Origin: Dehalococcoidia bacterium UBA4060
Lineage (GTDB): Bacteria > Chloroflexota > Dehalococcoidia > GIF9 > UBA5629
Direction: 5' to 3'
NCBI GenBank assembly: GCA_002383665.1
Contig: DFZI01000084.1
Location: forward strand, 22,812 to 28,086
Length of the DNA stretch: 5,275 nucleotides
The notes below the pieces were generated by a model that saw nothing but the letters and a program-made list of their open reading frames with translations, made no database searches and was not told the DNA's origin. Below, piece by piece: positions 4,781-5,275 of the stretch. The number at the start of each line of letters is the position of its first letter. The stretch's first letter is position 1. A program made the translations under genes and the position numbers.

Positions 4781-5275
4781 ATGTTACGTAAAAAAATACT
4801 GGTAGTCGATGATGAACCAAAGGTGTGTGAATTAATCAAGGCCTACCTTGAAAAGGATGGCTATGATGTCATTGTGACAGGCGACGGGGGCAGTGCGGTA
4901 GAGAAAGCCCGCAGCCTTAAACCTGACCTGGTGGTTCTGGACATCAATCTACCTGTGATGGATGGGCTGGAAGTATTTCGTGTCATACGAACTTTTTCTG
5001 ATGTGCCTGTTATCATGGTTACGGCCCGGGATGAAGAGGTCGACAAGATCGTAGGCTTGCAACTTGGCGCCGATGATTATGTGACCAAGCCCTTCAGCCC
5101 ACGGGAGCTTTCCGCACGTGTCGGTGCCGTGCTGCGCAGGTATGCAGAAGGATCCCGACTGGCCACCAGAATAAATGCCGGGGAACTGCAGATAGATACC
5201 GAAAGGCATGAGGTCAAGTATAGAGGCGAAATGGTACCGCTGACGGCAGCCGAATTCAAGCTTCTCTCGGTTATG
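4781..5275 (+). CDS. OmpR/PhoB-family response regulator, 3' end cut by the window
   Basis: The open frame gives 165 residues and continues past the edge. The receiver domain (about 4-118) is complete and canonical: acidic pair D10-D11, phosphoacceptor D54 in VVLDINLPVMDG, T81 in MVTARD, Y100, and K103 in DDYVTKPF. After a short linker, INAGELQIDTERHEVKYRGE and LTAAEFKLL match the start of the winged-helix DNA-binding domain of OmpR/PhoB-type regulators. The domain is cut before its recognition helix. It should act as a cytoplasmic transcription factor activated by a sensor histidine kinase, whose gene often follows directly. ATG 4781 has AGGGA at 4768-4772, 8 bases ahead; an ATG at 4775 meets a stop at once. 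It follows the Cys-rich gene after a terminator and so has its own promoter. The family is certain; the specific regulon (for example phosphate) is not. Confidence 0.95.
   Translation, partial: MLRKKILVVDDEPKVCELIKAYLEKDGYDVIVTGDGGSAVEKARSLKPDLVVLDINLPVMDGLEVFRVIRTFSDVPVIMVTARDEEVDKIVGLQLGADDYVTKPFSPRELSARVGAVLRRYAEGSRLATRINAGELQIDTERHEVKYRGEMVPLTAAEFKLLSVM

Noticed and set aside
4861..5259. Minus-strand open frames at the right end
   Set aside because: They are antisense to a canonical response regulator with all catalytic residues, so they are not independent genes.

Overview
This is bacterial chromosomal DNA. Every supported gene lies on the + strand and the genes are tightly packed. The mix is mostly housekeeping: lipoprotein maturation, 23S rRNA pseudouridylation and glutamyl-tRNA synthesis. 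There is no mobile element, tRNA, rRNA or CRISPR array. Starts vary (ATG and TTG), Shine-Dalgarno sequences are purine-rich, and the Cys-rich protein has an N-terminus of the type MNKWFKVGLP followed by one hydrophobic stretch. These features would fit Chloroflexota (Dehalococcoidia-like) or a Firmicutes-like lineage, but that placement is a weak inference from general resemblance, not a search result.

Layout. Bases 1-186 hold the 3' end of a DUF72 (YecE-like) gene. A small inverted repeat follows, then lspA (247-804) overlapping an rluD-type pseudouridine synthase gene (767-1690). Next come a small unrecognised coiled-coil protein (1750-2049), an RDD-family membrane protein (2163-2711, non-ATG start), and gltX (2708-4147), which overlaps the RDD gene by ATGA. 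This block probably forms one or two operons. A weak internal promoter candidate lies before the coiled-coil gene, and I see no strong intrinsic terminator after gltX.

The last quarter looks different and is the most interesting part. The 140-base gap after gltX (4148-4287) contains direct repeats on an 11-base helical phase (TTCATA, a degenerate copy, TTCATA, TTCACA) that end 9 to 10 bases before a good -10 box. This is the layout of a Pho-box or OmpR-type activator site. It precedes a gene (4288-4653) for a small exported protein with 12 cysteines arranged in CxCDGxG repeats, partly encoded by a 39-base tandem duplication. A clear intrinsic terminator (4711-4748) closes that unit. An extended -10 promoter in the terminator tail then leads into an OmpR/PhoB-family response regulator (4781 to the window end, truncated).

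Working model (inference): the response regulator, or a paralogue, activates the neighbouring monocistronic gene for the cysteine-rich surface or secreted protein. That protein is the best candidate here for something undescribed. The upstream genes are conventional housekeeping functions.
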